From the NCBI GenBank assembly GCA_003543035.1, contig DPJL01000312.1, positions 2,962 to 11,908 on the forward strand: a DNA stretch of 8,947 nt, in the 5' to 3' direction. Each line of letters begins with the position of its first letter. Within the stretch, counting starts at the first letter, position 1. Positions 5,428 to 8,947 of this stretch are shown here, piece after piece. The notes beneath the pieces are model-generated. The model worked only from the letters and a program-made list of their open reading frames with translations. It was not told the DNA's origin and ran no database searches. This DNA comes from Micromonosporaceae bacterium (lineage in GTDB: Bacteria; Actinomycetota; Actinomycetes; Mycobacteriales; Micromonosporaceae). The translations under genes were made by a program, and so were the position numbers.

Positions 5428-6944
5428 AACATGCTGCAACTGAACCACCGGTGGAGCCTTCCTCTCGCTTGTCCCGCCTTATCGGCGCGGGCATCCTGCT
5501 CTTCCTTAGCATCCTGATCGTCGAGGTGCTGCTCGAAGGCTGGCTGGTTACCTTGCTGGGCGAGCGAAGTGTGGACGCGGAAGGCGTCACTGTCGTTGAT
5601 CCTGCCAACTGGCCCAAGACCCTCAAGAGCGGTCTCTATATGGTCCTGCTGCTCCTCACCGCGGCCAAGTTCACGGTCGATCGCAGCTGGCAATCCTTGC
5701 GTACCAAGGCCGACCTCGCCTTGGTCGTGGTGGGCGTGGTGATGGTGGCGGCAGGTTTGTTCGGCGGTTCATCCGCTGTCCTCATTGGACAGGCATTGTT
5801 CGTCTACTTCCGCGGCGTGATCGTGCTTTACGCGTGGCGTGCTCTCAAGCCTTCGTGGCGCGAGGTGAAACCGTTGCTCTGGATCGCCGGTGGGCTGTTG
5901 GTGCTCAACGCTCTGCTGGGCTTCGGGCAATTCATCCTCGGCAAGCCCGGCTACACCTCGCTTGGCTGGGTTGACCTCAAATGGGTGGGGGAGAACCGGG
6001 CTCAGGGCCTGCTTGACCACCCGAACGATCTGGGCCACCTTTCCGGGCTGATGGTGCTCGGCCTGCTCGCCTGGTTCGTCACCGCGGAGAAAGTCAAGCG
6101 GCGCTGGTGGGTGTTGTTCGGGCTGATGGCTGTGGCGCTGTCGATTGCCCAGTCGCGCCAGTCGATGGTGGCCGCGATCGCCGGCATCGCCGTAATCGCA
6201 TGGCTGCACCGCGCGAATTACAAGCGCCTGATCGCCGCGGCCCTCACCGTTGTGGTGCTGAGCTCGCTTCCGGTGGTGCTCTCGCCAGCGAATCGGCAGC
6301 AGCTCGCCTATCGGCTGGGCGGGCTGTTCAACTCCTTCCAGATGTCCGGTGACAGGGACAGCAAAGATGACTGCCTGAAGAACCCGGCTTGTTCGGGCCA
6401 GGACGGCGAGATCCGCGTGCTCTTCGCCAAGCAGGGTGCCAAGCTGTGGGCGGAAAGGCCGATTCTCGGCTATGGCGTGGGCCAGTTCGGCGGAATCGTG
6501 GCGGTCAAGGACGACCCGGAGTGGAACAAGGATCCGCGCTTCCAGAAGGTGCTCGGCCCGGAGGGCTTCTTCCTGCACGGGTTCAAAGCCACTTCGGTCG
6601 ATGTGTTCTGGCTTCATCTGCTCGTGGAGGCCGGCACCCTCGGAGTGCTGGCCTACCTGATCTGGATGTACCTGATAGGCGCCCCGCTATTCCGGGCCGC
6701 TTGGCGTGGCGCCAGGGAGGGCCGCCTGCGCGGATCGCCTCGCACCCAGGGGATACTGCTGTGGTCGGCTGCGACGCTGGCCTTCGCCGGGTTGATCGCC
6801 GCTTGGTCGCCCTCGCTGGAGGATCCGCTGTTCCCGCCGCTCATGTTCTCGGTGCTCGGCTTCGGCTGGGTGCTCCTGGGCAGGCAGGCGGGTTCGGCGC
6901 CGCAAGGCGATGACGATAATGTTCGCGCAGAAAGGCGGGATTGA
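5403..6944 (+). CDS. O-antigen ligase/polymerase family membrane protein (Wzy-like)
   Basis: A 513-aa integral membrane protein that probably polymerises or ligates lipid-linked glycan units on the outer face of the membrane. Hydrophobic segments include residues 27-52, 77-90, 104-122, 124-145, 157-178, 212-227, 234-250, 255-268, 276-293, 404-428, 451-468 and 478-493. The Wzy_C (PF04932) hallmarks are visible: NRAQGLLDHPNDLGHLSGL at 198-216, a large external loop at about 294-397 with ERPILGYGVGQFGG at 351-364, then the segment ending SVDVFWLHLLVEAGTLGV (398-415), whose His405 sits where the family has a conserved His. The loop carries two close cysteines (Cys324 and Cys330), a possible disulfide. 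GTG 5403 has GGGGAG 5 nt upstream; the first 22 residues are cytoplasmic and polar. Whether it is a polymerase or a ligase cannot be decided from sequence alone. The stop is 1 nt before the next start. Confidence 0.85.
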   Translation: MQTSGVVTQHAATEPPVEPSSRLSRLIGAGILLFLSILIVEVLLEGWLVTLLGERSVDAEGVTVVDPANWPKTLKSGLYMVLLLLTAAKFTVDRSWQSLRTKADLALVVVGVVMVAAGLFGGSSAVLIGQALFVYFRGVIVLYAWRALKPSWREVKPLLWIAGGLLVLNALLGFGQFILGKPGYTSLGWVDLKWVGENRAQGLLDHPNDLGHLSGLMVLGLLAWFVTAEKVKRRWWVLFGLMAVALSIAQSRQSMVAAIAGIAVIAWLHRANYKRLIAAALTVVVLSSLPVVLSPANRQQLAYRLGGLFNSFQMSGDRDSKDDCLKNPACSGQDGEIRVLFAKQGAKLWAERPILGYGVGQFGGIVAVKDDPEWNKDPRFQKVLGPEGFFLHGFKATSVDVFWLHLLVEAGTLGVLAYLIWMYLIGAPLFRAAWRGAREGRLRGSPRTQGILLWSAATLAFAGLIAAWSPSLEDPLFPPLMFSVLGFGWVLLGRQAGSAPQGDDDNVRAERRD

Positions 6945-6945
6945 C

Positions 6946-7968
6946 ATGACCGGTGCGTTCGCCCAGATCGGATTCGGATACTGGGGCCCAAACCTCGCCC
7001 GTAACCTCGGCACGCTGGCCGGGCCGCGATGGCGCTATCTGGTCGATCTCTCCGCCGAGCGCAGGGAGAAGGCTTCGAGCCTTTACCCGCAGGTCACGGT
7101 CACCGACGAGCTCGACGCCGTGCTGGCTGACCCTGAGGTGTCCGCGGTCGTGGTGGCGACTCCGGCGGCTAGCCATGCTCCGCTGGCACGGCGGGCTCTC
7201 GCGGCCGGCAAGAGTGTCTTTGTGGAGAAGCCGCTGGCGCTGTCCACCCAGGACGCGATCGAGCTGGCTCGCACGGCCGATGAAAAGGGCCTGGTGCTCA
7301 TGGTCGGGCACACCTTCGAGTTCAATCCGGCCGTGCGCACGATGAAGGAGTACATCGACAGCGGTGAGATCGGCGAGGTGCTTTATCTGCACTCGCAACG
7401 GCTGAATCTGGGCCGGATTCAGAGCGACATCAACGCTTTCTGGTCGATCGGCCCGCACGACGTCTCCATCGCCAACTATCTGCTGGGCTCCTCGCCCGAG
7501 TGGGTGGCGGCTCGGGGAGCGCGCTACCTCAACGACTCGGTGGAAGACGTAATGTTCGTGACTGCGGGGTACCCCAATGGGGTGCTCGCCCATATGCATG
7601 TCAGCTGGCTTGATCCGTCCAAGACGCGCAGCACCACCGTCGTGGGAAGCAAGAAGATGCTGGTCTACGACGACATGGACGCGACCGCCAAGCTCAAGAT
7701 CTTCGACAAGGGCGCCGACCGGCTCGAGGCCGACAACTACGGCGCCTGGCAGTACAGGCTGCGTGACGGGGCCATGCACGTGCCGAGCCTGCCGATGGTG
7801 GAGCCGCTCTCGACCGAGCTGCGCCACTTCATCGAGTGCGTGGACACGGGTCGGCGGCCGGACGTCGACGGCTGGAACGGTGTGCGAACAGTGGCGGTCC
7901 TCGAGGCCGTCGACGAGTCGCTGCGTGCCGGTGGAGCGCAGGTGCCGGTCCGCGCGGTGGCGGAGTAA
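6946..7968 (+). CDS. Gfo/Idh/MocA sugar dehydrogenase, probable UDP-HexNAc-uronate 3-dehydrogenase (WbpB/WlbA type)
   Basis: A 340-aa NAD(P)-dependent oxidoreductase. The N-terminal Rossmann loop is GFGYWGPNL (9-17). VVVATPAASHAPLA (68-81) and the family hallmark VEKPLA (93-98) follow, with Lys95 the expected catalytic/substrate-binding lysine. The C-terminal domain carries the catalytic-type His in GPHDVSIANYLLG (169-181). Next to an N-acyltransferase and a DegT aminotransferase, the likely role is oxidation of the 3-hydroxyl of a UDP-N-acetylhexosaminuronate before transamination, as in UDP-2,3-diacetamido-2,3-dideoxy-hexuronate synthesis. The substrate is inferred from neighbours; other 3-keto nucleotide sugars are possible. 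ATG 6946 is preferred: it lies 1 nt after the previous stop, with a GGCGGGA ribosome site just upstream, and it starts directly before the Rossmann strand. ATG 6910 would add 12 residues inside the previous gene. Confidence 0.87.
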   Translation: MTGAFAQIGFGYWGPNLARNLGTLAGPRWRYLVDLSAERREKASSLYPQVTVTDELDAVLADPEVSAVVVATPAASHAPLARRALAAGKSVFVEKPLALSTQDAIELARTADEKGLVLMVGHTFEFNPAVRTMKEYIDSGEIGEVLYLHSQRLNLGRIQSDINAFWSIGPHDVSIANYLLGSSPEWVAARGARYLNDSVEDVMFVTAGYPNGVLAHMHVSWLDPSKTRSTTVVGSKKMLVYDDMDATAKLKIFDKGADRLEADNYGAWQYRLRDGAMHVPSLPMVEPLSTELRHFIECVDTGRRPDVDGWNGVRTVAVLEAVDESLRAGGAQVPVRAVAE

Positions 7969-7970
7969 CC

Positions 7971-8627
7971 GTGAGTCTTATCAGCCCCCTCTCGTCCGTC
8001 GCGGAGCATGTGGAGCTCGGCGAGGGCACCACTGTCGAAGAGTTCTGCCTCATCGGCAAGCACATCGGCAACGCCGGTGCCGAAGGTTCGGTGAAGACCT
8101 TCATCGGGCCGAATTCGACTTTGCGCAGCCATACGGTCCTCTATGCGGGCAGCACGATCGGGGCGCGGTTCCAGACTGGGCATCACGCACTGGTGCGTGA
8201 GTGCAACACCATCGGGGACAACGTTTCCATCGGTTCGCTGAGCGTGGTCGAGCACCATGTGACGCTGGGCGACGGGGTTCGCATCCACTCGCAGTGCTTC
8301 ATTCCGGAGTTCTCGGTGCTCGAGGAGGGCGCGTGGATCGGCCCGCGGGTCACCCTGACCAATGCGCCTTTCCCCAAATGCCCCGACGTTTCCAAGTGCC
8401 TCAAGGGTGTCCACATTGGACGCGATGCTCGCGTCGGCGCGAACGCCACTATCCTTCCCGGTGTGAAAATCGGCGAGCGCGCCCTGATCGGGGCGGGCGC
8501 GGTGGTGACCAAGGACGTCCCGGCCGGGATGGTCGTGGTGGGGACAGCGGCCAGGCCGGTGAAATCTATAGACGAGCTTCTCTGCCCAGAGGGTCTGGAT
8601 CACCGTCCATACCCGACGAAACCGTGA
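7971..8627 (+). CDS. Left-handed beta-helix sugar N-acyltransferase (WbpD/WlbB-like)
   Basis: A 218-aa cytosolic enzyme built almost wholly of imperfect hexapeptide repeats ([LIV]-G-x4), for example VELGEG, IGPNST, IGDNVSIGSLSV, VTLGDGVRI, IGRDARVGANATILPGVKIG and IGAGAVVTKDVPAG. It ends in the GTAARPVKSI strand typical of the LbH_WxcM_N-like group of trimeric acetyl-CoA-dependent transferases. The expected reaction is N-acetylation of the 3-amino group made by the neighbouring aminotransferase. Histidines at 71-72 and 95-96 are candidates for the catalytic base; I cannot choose between them. A proline/cysteine-containing insertion (NAPFPKCPDVSKCLKG, 131-146) interrupts the helix as in relatives. 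GTG 7971, 2 nt after the dehydrogenase stop and with GGAG 5 nt upstream, is the start. The longer open frame upstream is antisense-free shadow of the dehydrogenase. Confidence 0.88.
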   Translation: MSLISPLSSVAEHVELGEGTTVEEFCLIGKHIGNAGAEGSVKTFIGPNSTLRSHTVLYAGSTIGARFQTGHHALVRECNTIGDNVSIGSLSVVEHHVTLGDGVRIHSQCFIPEFSVLEEGAWIGPRVTLTNAPFPKCPDVSKCLKGVHIGRDARVGANATILPGVKIGERALIGAGAVVTKDVPAGMVVVGTAARPVKSIDELLCPEGLDHRPYPTKP

Positions 8628-8639
8628 ATTGGAGTGCCC

Positions 8640-8947
8640 ATGTCCAAAATCCCGCTCGTTGATCTGAAGGCCGCCTATGCGAAGCAGAAGGAGGCAATCG
8701 ACGCCGCGATCAAGGACGTTATCGACAACACCCGGTTCATCCAGGGCAAGGATCTGTTCGACTTCGAGGCCGCATACGCGAGCTTCAGTGGCACCAAGCA
8801 CGCGATCGGGGTCGGCTCGGGTACCGCCGCGTTGCACCTGGCGCTCGCGGTGCTGGACGTGGGCCCCGGCGATGAGGTAGCAGTTCCCGCGCAGAGCTTC
8901 ATCGCCACCGCGGAGCCGATCAGCTGGCTGGGTGCCAAGCCGAGGTT
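8640..8947 (+). CDS. DegT/DnrJ/EryC1 sugar aminotransferase, WbpE-like (3' truncated by window end)
   Basis: The first 102 codons of a PLP-dependent nucleotide-sugar aminotransferase. IPLVDLKAAY (4-13) is the classic N-terminus. RFIQGKDLFDFEAAYASF (32-49) is the substrate-proximal helix region, VGSGTAALHLALAVL (58-72) holds the Ser-Gly-Thr that binds the PLP phosphate, and GPGDEVAVPAQSFIATAEPI (75-94) is highly typical. The PLP lysine lies beyond the window. The predicted role is transamination of the 3-keto sugar made by the upstream dehydrogenase, giving the amine that the acyltransferase then acetylates. ATG 8640 has GGAG at 8631-8634. It starts 12 nt after the acyltransferase stop, so the three enzymes form one operon. 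Confidence 0.9.
   Translation, partial: MSKIPLVDLKAAYAKQKEAIDAAIKDVIDNTRFIQGKDLFDFEAAYASFSGTKHAIGVGSGTAALHLALAVLDVGPGDEVAVPAQSFIATAEPISWLGAKPR

Noticed and set aside
6841..7827. Long reverse-strand open frame opposite the dehydrogenase
   Set aside because: The forward frame encodes an intact Gfo/Idh/MocA protein with its motifs; the reverse product shows only compositional bias.

Overview
High-GC DNA with strong G/C bias at third codon positions, frequent GTG starts and tightly packed genes. Together with an AccD6-type carboxyltransferase this points to an actinobacterium, probably of the Mycobacteriales/Pseudonocardiales type. The species cannot be told from the sequence. No RNA genes, insertion sequences, phage genes, CRISPR arrays or replication origins were seen.

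Layout. (a) 1-1680, forward: the 3' end of an unrecognised gene, then a complete acyl-CoA carboxylase beta subunit close to mycobacterial AccD6. (b) 1681-1769: a convergent junction with a short ORF of doubtful status and a strong 12-bp hairpin over the stop codon of the facing gene, a good candidate for a shared terminator. (c) 1744-2484, reverse: a class I SAM-dependent methyltransferase, divergent from the next block. (d) 2527-5239, forward: a family-4-type glycosyltransferase overlapping a polytopic Wzx-like flippase by 8 nt. (e) 5240-5402: the only sizeable forward gap, AT-richer than its surroundings, with two short palindromes, a plausible promoter and a possible hairpin around the next start. 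(f) 5403-8947, forward: an O-antigen ligase/polymerase (Wzy-like) membrane protein, a Gfo/Idh/MocA sugar dehydrogenase, a left-handed beta-helix acyltransferase and the first 102 codons of a DegT/DnrJ/EryC1 sugar aminotransferase, with gaps of 1, 2 and 12 nt.

How they fit. From 2527 on this reads as part of a Wzx/Wzy-type surface or exopolysaccharide locus. The dehydrogenase, aminotransferase and N-acyltransferase together match the WbpB/WbpE/WbpD (WlbA/WlbC/WlbB) steps that turn a UDP-N-acetylhexosaminuronate into a 2,3-diacylamido-2,3-dideoxy-hexuronate. The glycosyltransferase would add a sugar to a lipid-linked repeat, the flippase would move the repeat across the membrane, and the Wzy-like protein would polymerise or ligate it outside. 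The methyltransferase could decorate the glycan, but its substrate is not visible. AccD6 (malonyl-CoA supply for fatty or mycolic acid synthesis) looks like the neighbouring, functionally separate locus, divided from the glycan genes by the hairpin. Family assignments are firm; the sugar identity and the cluster product are inferences.
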